The notes below the pieces were generated by a model, which worked only from the letters and a program-made list of their open reading frames with translations, made no database searches and was not told the origin of the DNA. The position numbers and the translations under genes were made by a program. Of a DNA stretch of 39,857 nucleotides, positions 16,519 through 23,179 are shown piece after piece. Every line of letters starts with the position of its first letter. Position 1 is the stretch's first letter. This stretch comes from Novosphingobium naphthalenivorans NBRC 102051 (GTDB lineage: Bacteria; Pseudomonadota; Alphaproteobacteria; Sphingomonadales; Sphingomonadaceae): assembly GCF_001590985.1 (NCBI RefSeq), contig NZ_BCTX01000047.1, positions 1 to 39,857 of the forward strand. The letters are read 5' to 3'.

Positions 16519-17297
16519 TGCTGGATACTCCGCCGCACGACGATCAGCCGCGCGGTCTCAGCCGGAGCCAGGCTCAGGCGATCGAGCGTGATCGAGAAGA
16601 TGTCCGACCCCAGCGCGCCATCGAGAAAGTCGCGTTCGTCGAGCGTCACCGCGGTATTTGCCCTGACCAGATATTCGCTGACCGACAGCCCCGCGCCCTC
16701 GATCTCAAGGCGTCGGCGCTCGGTGAGCGAGACCGTTGGCACGTCGGCGATCATCAGCGGGGCGCTCGCCGGCGCAACCTCCGAAAAGGACGCAGGCACC
16801 CGGTCCTGCAGAATGGCCAGCGCGATTCCGACCGCGCGCTCCTCCTCGACCAGCGGCCCCAGCAGCGCGTCGTTCGCCCGAGCCCGCTGCGCGGTGCCCG
16901 GCATCAGCGTGACAGTCTGCGCCGGAATGTCGGCCGGTTCGGCGTAGAGCGGGTAGATGGCGCCATTGCAGGAGACGAAAAACTCCGAAGGCGTCGTCAC
17001 ATAGCTGCGGGTCTTCGCGCCGGCATCGTCGGTTTCGAGCACCAGGAACTTGATCCAGGCGTCCGACCCGCCGCGCTCGACCGCCAGGCCCTTTTCGGCC
17101 GAGAATCTGACGTCGTCGATCTCGCCGCCGACGCACACGACATGGTTCACGTCCCGGTTCGACAGCCGGATCCGGCTGGTCTGGTCAGGCAGCGCCGCGA
17201 TCGATTGGGCGAGGGTGGTGGAGGACGCCGAAAGCAGCGTCATGAAGCAGGCAAGCCACAACGGGCCGACACGGCTTCGCTTACCGGACATCGGCAT
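16515..17297 (-). CDS. traK: Conjugal transfer secretin-like protein TraK
   Basis: 260 aa, start at 17297 after AGGAGG. Signal peptide 1-31 (TTLAQS). Beta-rich body with SNRDVNHVVCVGGEIDDVRFSAEKGLAVE, the TraK N-domain signature, and a C-terminal region ending LAPAETARLIVVRR. TraK is the VirB9-like ring component that joins TraV and TraB at the outer membrane. The start overlaps the end of traE by 17 bp. Confidence 0.93.
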   Translation of the reverse strand: MPMSGKRSRVGPLWLACFMTLLSASSTTLAQSIAALPDQTSRIRLSNRDVNHVVCVGGEIDDVRFSAEKGLAVERGGSDAWIKFLVLETDDAGAKTRSYVTTPSEFFVSCNGAIYPLYAEPADIPAQTVTLMPGTAQRARANDALLGPLVEEERAVGIALAILQDRVPASFSEVAPASAPLMIADVPTVSLTERRRLEIEGAGLSVSEYLVRANTAVTLDERDFLDGALGSDIFSITLDRLSLAPAETARLIVVRRSIQQ

Positions 17298-17916
17298 TGA
17301 AATTCTCCTCCTGAAGGGCGGTCAGCCAGAAGCGGCCGTTCTCGAGCGCGTATCGGATGTGCAGATCGCCCCGGAACTTGCGGATCACGCCGCCGATCAC
17401 GCGCACCTTCTCGACGGGCACGACGATCTCGCTGCTCGTATAGGTGACGGGCTGATCGCCGCGGATGTAGGTCGCGATCGACAGCGTGGGATTGTTGCTG
17501 AGTTCATCCAGCAGCCGGCTGAGGCTGTCGCGCAGGCCGTTATAGCTGCTCGGATGGACGATCGTCAGCAGCTCCTGGAACTGGCGATCAGCGGAATAGG
17601 CAGAATAGGTGCCGGACAGGCTGACGATGTTGAACGTGATCGTGCGCAGATACGCCTGTGACGGCTTGTTCCCGGTCACATAGAGATCGCCGCCCGAACC
17701 GAAGGGCACGATCACCGTGCGACTGTTTTGGTTCGAGGTATAGAGGACGGTCCCCAGCACCGCGGTAATGCCGAACAGGCCGATGATCGCAAACTTGAGC
17801 AGCCGGTTCTCCTCGAACAGGTTCGCGGAGCCTTGGAGATAGCGGTGCAGATGCCAGCTCGGGCGCGTGTCGCCGATCATGTCGGTCGCGGCTTTACGTC
17901 GGAAAGGATGCCCCAT
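17281..17916 (-). CDS. traE: Conjugal transfer protein TraE
   Basis: 211 aa. One membrane helix at about 39-60 (LLKFAIIGLFGITAVLGTVLYTS), then the periplasmic TraE (VirB8-like) domain with VTGNKPSQAYLRTITFNIVSLSGTYS and VHPSSYNGLRDSL. TraE is an inner-membrane component required for pilus assembly. It starts 5 bp after the traL stop; the ribosome site is weak (GAGTAGAG), so coupling to traL translation is likely. Confidence 0.94.
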   Translation of the reverse strand: MGHPFRRKAATDMIGDTRPSWHLHRYLQGSANLFEENRLLKFAIIGLFGITAVLGTVLYTSNQNSRTVIVPFGSGGDLYVTGNKPSQAYLRTITFNIVSLSGTYSAYSADRQFQELLTIVHPSSYNGLRDSLSRLLDELSNNPTLSIATYIRGDQPVTYTSSEIVVPVEKVRVIGGVIRKFRGDLHIRYALENGRFWLTALQEENFNADVR

Positions 17917-17921
17917 GCGCT

Positions 17922-18209
17922 CTACTCGAAAAAGCGGGTCTGGGTCGGACCCGGATAGTGACGGAAGCGCGTGAGGCCCCAGCGCCAGGCCAGATGCGGG
18001 ATGAATCCGCGCGGCTTGGTGCGCTTCCAGGGAATGAAGAGGAGAAGAACGCCAATGAGCGCCCAGCCGATGATCCCGCCGACGATGACCGCGACGAAGA
18101 TCGTGCTCATCACGACGATGAACTCCTGACTGTCGAACCAGAGGATCTGGACCGGCCGGTGCAGGAACTGCGGAAGACGTTCATCCAACGTCCTTCTCCC
18201 TTGCTTCAT
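17922..18209 (-). CDS. traL: Conjugal transfer protein TraL
   Basis: 95 aa from ATG 18209; the codon before it is GTG, which could also serve. Starts with the family pattern of a short basic helix (RRTLDERLPQFLHRPVQILWFDSQEF). A hydrophobic hairpin (about 30-60) and a cytoplasmic tail with PWKRTKPRGFIPHLAWRWGLT follow. TraL is the VirB3-like inner-membrane protein. The start codon lies within an inverted repeat (18208-18225) that could hide it in a hairpin, and there is no good ribosome site. Confidence 0.92.
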   Translation of the reverse strand: MKQGRRTLDERLPQFLHRPVQILWFDSQEFIVVMSTIFVAVIVGGIIGWALIGVLLLFIPWKRTKPRGFIPHLAWRWGLTRFRHYPGPTQTRFFE

Positions 18210-18225
18210 CACGCATCAGCGTGAT
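18208..18225 (-). promoter_or_regulatory. Inverted repeat covering the traL start
   Basis: ATCACGC-ATCA-GCGTGAT, 7-bp perfect arms with a 4-nt loop. It spans the traL start codon and the place where its ribosome site would be. In RNA this could hide the start until an upstream ribosome or an RNA change opens it. Position is seen; the regulatory role is inferred. Confidence 0.4.
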
Positions 18226-18259
18226 TTCCGAGAGGCGACCACCGCCCCCCGTCTCGAAA

Positions 18260-18293
18260 GGCGCGCCTGGCCGGAGGCCCGGCGCGGCGCGCC
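18260..18293 (-). terminator. Hairpin after the pilin gene (attenuator or RNA-stability element)
   Basis: On the transcribed (minus) strand, two GGCGCGCC octamers form an 8-bp stem around a nested GGCC-TCC-GGCC hairpin, followed by TTTCG. It begins 5 bp after the traA stop and lies before traL. The short U run makes it a weak terminator. A partial terminator or a 3'-protecting structure would let pilin mRNA exceed that of the rest of the operon. Confidence 0.55.
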
Positions 18294-18298
18294 GAGGC

Positions 18299-18676
18299 TC
18301 AGATCACCATGCCGAAGGTCTGGAGGATCGAGTCCGCCTTGATCAGGCAGACCGCCGCCACGATCGTCGGGATGCCGATCATGATGTTGGAGAAGAGCCG
18401 CGAGACCCCGAACAGGAAGGCGGCGACGCCGCCCACGAAGCCGAGCGGACCCTTGACGCCCTGGTTGACCACGATGTCGTAGATGTCATAGCCGAGGTCG
18501 CCCGCCGCCGGCGCCGCGAAGGCGTGGGCGACGCCCGTGCCGGCGAGCGCCGCCACCAGCAGCAGAAGGGCGGCGTCGAGGGTGGTGAGCGTCCGGCTCC
18601 GCAGCCGTTCGAGAAAGGACCCCCTCCCGGCCAGATAGGCCGAGCCGAAGCCCTGCAGGCGAAGCAGTTTGAGCAT
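18299..18676 (-). CDS. traA: Conjugative pilin precursor TraA
   Basis: 125 aa from ATG 18676, with GAGGAG 8 bp upstream. A long basic leader and a hydrophobic signal (LDAALLLLVAALAG) end near GVAHAFAAP (residues 49-56), the probable signal-peptidase site. The mature part, about 70 aa, has two hydrophobic segments around a short basic loop (FGVSRLFSN), as in F-type pilins. It is the main pilus subunit. The S26 peptidase at 3177-3782 is a likely processing enzyme. Confidence 0.88.
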   Translation of the reverse strand: MLKLLRLQGFGSAYLAGRGSFLERLRSRTLTTLDAALLLLVAALAGTGVAHAFAAPAAGDLGYDIYDIVVNQGVKGPLGFVGGVAAFLFGVSRLFSNIMIGIPTIVAAVCLIKADSILQTFGMVI

Positions 18677-18902
18677 TGATGGTCTCCTCAAGAAAGGAGC
18701 CGTCCGAAGACATGCCTGCCGGCTGCGATCGAAATCGTGTCCGGCCGACGGCAGTTCTGGACGGCTCCACAAGAGCACGGCCGCCGGCATCTCGGCCCTC
18801 GAACCGCCGGGCGCGCGCTCCTTCGAGCGGCTGCCGCGAGCGGTCGTGAGGCCCGCCAGATGGAAAGGGCGCGAGCGGACGATGCCCGCTGCCACGCGAG
18901 GC

Positions 18903-19679
18903 TCAGGGGCGCACACCGGCGCTTCCCTTCTGATCGACAAAGGCCTGGAGTTCCGCCTGCTGGAAGCCCGAGACCAGCTTGCCGTCGACGAACAGGGTCG
19001 GCGTGCCGCTGATCCCCATCTTGCGAACGGTGGCCGCATCCTTGGCGACCTTGTCATGCCCGGTCGCACATTTGAGAAGCGTCGCCGGCCTCGCGCCCGC
19101 ATAGATGGCCTTGAAGGTCGCCTCCTTGTCGGGCGAGCAGAGGATATGCTCCGCTTTCGCCGCGGCTTCGGGATGGATGCCGCTCACGAAGTAGATGAGG
19201 CGCTGCACCGGCTTGCCCTCGGCGGCCTTGGCCAGCCAGAAGCGTTCGAGCGCCTGGCAATAGGGGCAGTCGGGGTCCGTGAACTCGATCACCTTGGGCG
19301 CACCGGCCGGGCCGATCAGCAGCGCATCGGCCGGGTCGATCGCGGCGAGTCGTTTGCGGGCATTGGCATCCTGCGCGAGGGCGGTGACGTTGAGCCCGTT
19401 GCGGTCATAGACCGCGGCGAAAAGCAGGTGCCCGCTTTCCGGCGCGAAATAGATGATGCGTCCGCCCGCGCTCGCCTGATAGATTGGCCCCTTCACGGGC
19501 GCAGGACCGAAATCCTCGAAGGTGAGGTTGGTGAAGGTCTGGCGCAGCTCGCGCTCGGCATCTGCCGCGGCGGCGGCGAGCGGCTCACTGGTCGCGGGGC
19601 CCGCCGGCGCATCTTGGGCAAATGCCGGCGTCGCCAGCACCAGCATCGCCGCGCCAAGCAGCTCAGCGGCGCGGCGCAT
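18903..19679 (-). CDS. DsbC-like periplasmic disulfide isomerase of the transfer operon
   Basis: 258 aa, signal peptide 1-22 (TPAFAQ). An N-terminal dimerisation-like region precedes a thioredoxin fold with active site CPYC (138-141, EFTDPDCPYCQALERFW) and a GTPTLFVDG cis-proline segment. This is the DsbC/DsbG pattern. It probably shuffles disulfides in TraU, TraN and other cysteine-rich Tra proteins. It is separated from traA by 226 bp in which I see no gene. The start overlaps the previous small gene by 17 bp. Confidence 0.88.
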   Translation of the reverse strand: MRRAAELLGAAMLVLATPAFAQDAPAGPATSEPLAAAAADAERELRQTFTNLTFEDFGPAPVKGPIYQASAGGRIIYFAPESGHLLFAAVYDRNGLNVTALAQDANARKRLAAIDPADALLIGPAGAPKVIEFTDPDCPYCQALERFWLAKAAEGKPVQRLIYFVSGIHPEAAAKAEHILCSPDKEATFKAIYAGARPATLLKCATGHDKVAKDAATVRKMGISGTPTLFVDGKLVSGFQQAELQAFVDQKGSAGVRP

Positions 19680-19971
19680 GGGAAGCCTCCTTCACGAGAC
19701 CGCCGGCTTGCGCGAAAATACGCGAGTCGACCTTGAGGGCGGTTCCGATGGAGATCGCGGTCGCCGTGGTGTTGGTGGGCGAGGGGGCCTGCGCCACGAC
19801 CAGTCGGGGACGGATCGAATAGCTCGGACCATCCTGGACGACCGTCAGGTCGCCGCGCTGATCGCAGGGATAGGCCTCCGCGTCGCGGGGATTGTCCTGG
19901 GCCTGGGCGGGTGCGGCCAGCAGGGCCAGCGGCAGCATCACGGCAAGCCCGGAATGGGGGCGCATGTTCAT
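19663..19971 (-). CDS. Small exported protein at the head of the transfer operon
   Basis: 102 aa, ATG at 19971 with GAGGAG 9 bp upstream. Clear signal peptide (MNMRPHSGLAVMLPLALLAA, cleavage near AQAQ). The mature part is about 78 aa, contains a single cysteine (AYPCDQRGD) and ends in a basic tail. No family recognised. The 17-bp overlap with the dsbC-like gene suggests the operon starts here. Confidence 0.65.
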   Translation of the reverse strand: MNMRPHSGLAVMLPLALLAAPAQAQDNPRDAEAYPCDQRGDLTVVQDGPSYSIRPRLVVAQAPSPTNTTATAISIGTALKVDSRIFAQAGGLVKEASHAPRR

Positions 19972-20321
19972 AGGACAAGTCTCCTCGTGGCGCGGGACGG
20001 CGCTTGAATTTCGGGTTGGCTGGTGCGGACCGACTGTATTCGGGCTTCAGCCGGGGCTGCCGATGACCGTCGATCCGGTGCGGCACGAGAAATGACGGCG
20101 CCTCGAAAGGTCCGCAATAGGGAGGGCATTGAAGTGCCGATCCGGCGAAAGAAAGCTGAAAAGTCCGCAATTTGAATGCAAACGGCGGTCAGGCGCAGAA
20201 TAGGCACGAAATGGCGTTGATCGGCACTTCAGTGCCGATTTGTTCAAAATTGGCGTAAAAATGGACCGATTTTCGCACTCAAAGAGGCGGCAGATACCGA
20301 AAGAGAGGAGGTGGAACGCAG
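19972..20321. other. Divergent regulatory region between the transfer operon and orf146
   Basis: 350 bp without a gene. It must hold the promoter of the leftward transfer operon and that of the rightward gene at 20322. Visible structure: a perfect inverted repeat at 20220-20239, a matching half-site at 20132-20141, and a separate direct repeat (AAAGGTCCGCAAT at 20106-20118, AAAAGTCCGCAAT at about 20158-20170). I cannot name a convincing -35/-10 pair. An oriT is conceivable but nothing proves it. Confidence 0.5.
20220..20239. promoter_or_regulatory. Perfect inverted repeat, probable operator
   Basis: ATCGGCACT-TC-AGTGCCGAT, 9-bp arms around a 2-bp centre. One half-site (AAGTGCCGAT) recurs at 20132-20141, 89 bp to the left. 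A dimeric helix-turn-helix regulator is the likely reader. It lies 82 bp before the orf146 start and about 250 bp from the start of the transfer operon. Confidence 0.6.
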
Positions 20322-20762
20322 ATGGGCCGAGCAACACGCAGCTTCAAACTCCGGCTGTCCCCGGCCGGCATGGATGTCTTTATCGACTCGCATTGCCATC
20401 TTATTCGCACGACTCGCTGCCTCATCGCGTGGGGGACCACGCTGCATGTCGCGGTGAACTATCTCGACACCGTTCCGGCGAGCGCCATCGTCGAGCGCCT
20501 TGGCGAGTTGGGGGAAGCGCGGCTGAGCGGCAATGAAGAGCACCATGTCGGCGCGCCGCAGCGGCTATGGGACATCGCCTCGCGCATCGTCGATCGGATC
20601 CAGCGTGCCACGCCTGACCGCGAACCGCCGACTCTGGGCATGATCTATCTCCTCGCGCTCCAGCAGCTGCCCAACGCGAGAGGGGCCGATCTCATGGATG
20701 CGTTTGAGCGCACTCAGACCGCGCTGCGACGCCCGCAGGTCAATAACCGCACTATTCCATAG
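20322..20762 (+). CDS. Unknown 146-aa protein divergent from the transfer operon
   Basis: 146 aa with a strong ribosome site (GAGGAGGTGG, about 10 bp before the ATG). No signal peptide or clear membrane segment. Basic N-terminus (MGRATRSFKLRLSPAGMD), then a mixed region with SHCHLIRTTRC and a helical C-terminal part (LWDIASRIVDRIQRA, TLGMIYLLALQQL). I recognise no family. Its position beside the transfer operon and palindromes makes an accessory or regulatory role possible. Confidence 0.6.
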   Translation: MGRATRSFKLRLSPAGMDVFIDSHCHLIRTTRCLIAWGTTLHVAVNYLDTVPASAIVERLGELGEARLSGNEEHHVGAPQRLWDIASRIVDRIQRATPDREPPTLGMIYLLALQQLPNARGADLMDAFERTQTALRRPQVNNRTIP

Positions 20763-20803
20763 ACCTGACCGCTCCAGTTCCGACAATTTGGCTGGGGTTC
20801 TTC

Positions 20804-20832
20804 TTGACCATGGTGGTATGTCCACCTAGCTA
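20804..20832 (+). promoter_or_regulatory. Probable promoter of the XRE-GntR pair with internal operator
   Basis: TTGACC (20804-20809), 17 bp, then TAGCTA (20827-20832) make a sigma-70-like promoter 52 bp before the ATG at 20885. The spacer contains GGTGG-TATGT-CCACC, a 5-bp-arm inverted repeat that would block polymerase if bound, suggesting autoregulation. Confidence 0.5.
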
Positions 20833-20884
20833 TAAAAGCTCGATTGGCCTTGGCGGGCGGAATCTCCCGTAAGGAGACACGGAA

Positions 20885-21301
20885 ATGTCGCACGAATGCG
20901 CGGCTTCCGTTGCTGAAAGTCCGCTCTCGCACGTCAAGTTGCAGTCCGGGCGACAGATAGAAGAGGCACGGAAGAAACTCGGTCTCACGCAGCGCCAATT
21001 AGCGCGGGAACTTGGTATGGGCGAGCGTTGGCTGCGGGAAATTGAGTCTGGCAACCCGAAATCTACTCTCGATGATCATTTGATCTGCGCCTATCGTCTC
21101 GGTCTGTCGACCGGACATATCCTGATACCGCTCCTCTTTGCCGGCCAACGCATGTCCTATCCATTGCAGCTCGCTGCCGGCGACCTCTGCGATCTCGAAC
21201 GGCTTTGCATCGAGGTGATCGCGGAGCGCAAGCTCAACCAACTGACCAGAGCGCTGACGCCTATATGGCATGGCCCGACCCTTGCGATCGGACCGGCCTG
21301 A
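20885..21301 (+). CDS. XRE-family helix-turn-helix regulator
   Basis: 138 aa, ATG after TAAGGAGA. A Cro/CI-type helix-turn-helix spans about residues 23-75 (IEEARKKLGLTQRQLARELGMGERWLREIESG). The C-terminal half shows no recognised sensor domain. The stop and the start of the GntR gene share a base (TGATG), so the two regulators are made together. They read toward the lasso genes and probably control them or the neighbouring transfer region. Confidence 0.85.
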   Translation: MSHECAASVAESPLSHVKLQSGRQIEEARKKLGLTQRQLARELGMGERWLREIESGNPKSTLDDHLICAYRLGLSTGHILIPLLFAGQRMSYPLQLAAGDLCDLERLCIEVIAERKLNQLTRALTPIWHGPTLAIGPA

Positions 21302-21939
21302 TGATGTCGGCGTTCGATCCGATCATGCAGGAGCGCGTCTATCAGGCGCTGAGAGCGGACTATCTCGCTGGGCATTTCTCGGCCGGTGAAAAGCTCGATG
21401 TGCCCGAACTTGCCGATCGCTATCGGTCGAGCAAGACTCCGGTCAGGGAAGCAGCCTGCCGGTTGATGGGGGAAGGACTGATCGATCCCCATCCCGACGG
21501 TGGGTTCAGGATTGCGTTCGATGGACCGGACGATCTCATCGACCTTTACGCCTGGAATATGCATCTGATCCTGAGCCTGGTCCATGGCGTCCGGGAATCG
21601 ATGCTCCGGGAAACCCTCGACCGCCTCGCCGGCGCTTCGATCGGTACCACGGCGATTGACCTTGCGACCCACACCGGCGCCATCTTCCTGGCGTTTGCGC
21701 AAGCCACCGGCAATCCGAGGGCCATCGCTACAATTCGCAATATGAACGAGCGGCTTTACTATCCGAGGATCTTGGAAATCACAGACACGAAGGAGGCCGC
21801 CAGGGAGTTGCGAACCCTCACCAACTCCGCCGTAACGGATGTCCAAAAGAACATTCGCCGGCGGATCGAAGCCTATCACGACCGGCGAATCCACCGTCAA
21901 AAAGCTGTTAGGGACTATCGCCACCAACGGCCAACATAA
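21301..21939 (+). CDS. GntR-family regulator (FadR/FCD-like)
   Basis: 212 aa from ATG 21301. N-terminal winged helix (MQERVYQALRADYLAGHFSAGEKLDVPELADRY, then SKTPVREAACRLMGEGLI with the family's TPVREA recognition helix). The helical C-terminal region resembles an FCD ligand domain (LYAWNMHLILSLVHGVRESMLRETLD; GNPRAIATIRNMNERL). FCD regulators usually sense small organic acids; the ligand here is unknown. The gene ends 34 bp before palindromes that lead into the lasso precursors, which makes these its best candidate targets. Confidence 0.85.
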   Translation: MMSAFDPIMQERVYQALRADYLAGHFSAGEKLDVPELADRYRSSKTPVREAACRLMGEGLIDPHPDGGFRIAFDGPDDLIDLYAWNMHLILSLVHGVRESMLRETLDRLAGASIGTTAIDLATHTGAIFLAFAQATGNPRAIATIRNMNERLYYPRILEITDTKEAARELRTLTNSAVTDVQKNIRRRIEAYHDRRIHRQKAVRDYRHQRPT

Positions 21940-21972
21940 GAAAAACTGGCAGAATACATTGGCTTCGCTGTC

Positions 21973-22045
21973 TCGGGAGGCATTCCCGATGAATGTTGAG
22001 TTGGCGCGCACGGATACCGCGCCATTTTGTCGGGATATATTCCGA
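21973..22045. promoter_or_regulatory. Pair of related inverted repeats upstream of the lasso precursors
   Basis: TCGGGA-GGCAT-TCCCGA (21973-21989) and TCGGGA-TATA-TTCCGA (22030-22045, one mismatched pair) share half-sites. Their centres lie about 56 bp apart, 72-144 bp before the first precursor. GntR-type regulators bind short palindromes of this form. The AT-rich centre of the second repeat may overlap the promoter. Confidence 0.55.
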
Positions 22046-22079
22046 CCATTCCCCGATTTGCTTCGGTTACCGTTGGACT

Positions 22080-22097
22080 GCCGCGAATTCTCGCGGC
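22080..22097 (+). promoter_or_regulatory. 5'-leader hairpin of lasso precursor 1
   Basis: GCCGCGA-ATTC-TCGCGGC, a 7-bp perfect stem with a 4-nt loop, ends 7 bp before the GAGGAG ribosome site of the first precursor. It could stabilise the short mRNA's 5' end. Role inferred. Confidence 0.4.
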
Positions 22098-22116
22098 GGA
22101 TCAAGAGGAGCGTGTC

Positions 22117-22254
22117 ATGGAGCGCAATGACGAACAGCAACACGGCGACGTGATCGATCTCGGCGCGATCGTCGAGGAGACCAAGGGTCCCTCCGGCGAC
22201 CGCGACGACTTCGTCGGTGGCCTTCGCCAAACCATCGGCCTGACGGACGAGTAA
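22117..22254 (+). CDS. Lasso-peptide precursor 1
   Basis: 45 aa, GAGGAG 6 bp before the ATG. The 23-aa leader carries DVIDLG and ends VEETK, with threonine at the penultimate position as required by lasso leader proteases. The 22-aa core begins at Gly24: ring GPSGDRDD, tail FVGGLRQTIGLTDE. Gly1 can close on Asp8 (8-membered ring) or, less typically, Asp7. The ring resembles subterisin (GPPGDRIE) and the acidic end resembles sphingonodins, so it falls in the benenodin/sphingonodin type. The tail lacks a large aromatic plug. Function is unknown; no killing or signalling role can be read directly. Confidence 0.9.
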   Translation: MERNDEQQHGDVIDLGAIVEETKGPSGDRDDFVGGLRQTIGLTDE

Positions 22255-22313
22255 CCGGCGCGGCTGCGGTTGCAGTCGCCCGGCGATCCATAAACCTATC
22301 TGGAGATATTTCG

Positions 22314-22451
22314 ATGGAAACGGATACCAAAACATTGCCCGAGGACGTCCTGGATCTCGGTGATGTTTCCGAGCTGACCCGCGGGCCGGACGGGAACAAG
22401 GACGACCTCATGGGCGGACTCCGCACCAGTATCGGTATCGCCGAGGATTGA
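22314..22451 (+). CDS. Lasso-peptide precursor 2
   Basis: 45 aa, CTGGAGA ribosome site. The 23-aa leader has DVLDLG and ends SELTR (Thr at -2). The 22-aa core has ring GPDGNKDD and tail LMGGLRTSIGIAED; Gly1 to Asp8 is the likely isopeptide bond. Eleven of 22 core positions match precursor 1 (GP.G..DD..GGLR..IG). Position 9 changes from Phe to Leu and the ring charge from Arg to Lys. The gene lies 59 bp after precursor 1 and is followed at once by a terminator-like hairpin. It is a separate product, not a duplicate. Confidence 0.9.
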   Translation: METDTKTLPEDVLDLGDVSELTRGPDGNKDDLMGGLRTSIGIAED

Positions 22452-22463
22452 GCGATCGCCGCG

Positions 22464-22507
22464 TGCGGGTGCTTGCCGGCCGGATCCAGCAAGCGCCCGC
22501 ATTTTTG
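22464..22507 (+). terminator. Terminator or attenuator between precursors and biosynthetic genes
   Basis: TGCGGGTGCTTGC pairs with GCAAGCGCCCGCA (13-bp stem with one G-U pair, 12-nt loop), followed by TTTTTG. It begins 12 bp after the precursor 2 stop. Partial read-through would give much precursor mRNA and little enzyme mRNA. Stem-loops at this place are known from other proteobacterial lasso clusters. Confidence 0.85.
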
Positions 22508-22522
22508 AATGGGGCATGCTGG

Positions 22523-23179
22523 ATGTTGTCCGTCCGCGAAAATCTACACCATTGTTTTTGCGGCGGCCGAGCGATCTTCCTCGATGCGGCAGCAGGACGC
22601 TATTTCTGCTTGCCTCCGGCAGGCGAGACCGCGTTCGAGGCATTTGTTAGGGGGGCGGCGAATCCCGAGCAGATCGACTGGCTCCGGTGCCGGAATATCC
22701 TGACGATCCAGCCAGCGGCCGTCACGTCTGCCACTCCATCTCATCCGAACGCGTTAGACACCTCCGCGCCCGTGGCACTACCGTTTGACGCCAACGCAGG
22801 CCTTATCGCCTTGGCTACGGTTGAAAGACTGTCGGCGCTGTTGATCCTGAAGATCAACGGATTTCCACGGATCTATCGGCATCTCGCTCGGAAACGACGC
22901 GCTACCCGATTGTCCGGAGGCACGGGGACCAGCTCAAACGTCGATGCCGTTGTCGGCGCTTTTGCCGCAACCGATTTTCTCTTTGGCCGCACGAACACTT
23001 GCCTGCCAAGATCGCTTGCCTTTCTCTCCATGTGCAATCGCCGGGGATATTATCCGCAGCTGGTTATCGGGGTTCGGGTGAACCCCTTTACCGCGCATTG
23101 CTGGATTCAGGACCAATCGCGAATCCTCACGGATTCGGTTGACCAGGTCCGTATCTTTACACCCATCCTGGCGCTCTGA
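22523..23179 (+). CDS. Lasso-peptide leader protease with fused recognition domain (B protein)
   Basis: 218 aa if begun at ATG 22523, just after the terminator hairpin. A TTG at 22448 would put the hairpin inside the gene and is less likely. The N-terminal leader-recognition domain (about 8-45, HHCFCGGRAIFLDAAAGRYFCLPPA) binds the precursor leader. The C-terminal transglutaminase-like protease has Cys160 (NTCLPRSLAF), His192 (FTAHCWIQ) and Asp204 (LTDSVDQ) as the catalytic triad. It removes the leader after the -2 threonine region so that the cyclase can act. Stop and next start overlap as TGATG. Confidence 0.93.
   Translation: MLSVRENLHHCFCGGRAIFLDAAAGRYFCLPPAGETAFEAFVRGAANPEQIDWLRCRNILTIQPAAVTSATPSHPNALDTSAPVALPFDANAGLIALATVERLSALLILKINGFPRIYRHLARKRRATRLSGGTGTSSNVDAVVGAFAATDFLFGRTNTCLPRSLAFLSMCNRRGYYPQLVIGVRVNPFTAHCWIQDQSRILTDSVDQVRIFTPILAL

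Noticed and set aside
18677..18902. Open frames between traA and the dsbC-like gene
   Set aside because: Extensions of traA upstream or antisense frames with no ribosome site or domain; treated as non-coding.
22448..22522. TTG start of the lasso B protein overlapping the precursor 2 stop
   Set aside because: It would place the terminator hairpin within the coding sequence and add 25 residues not typical of the family; the ATG at 22523 gives a standard N-terminus.
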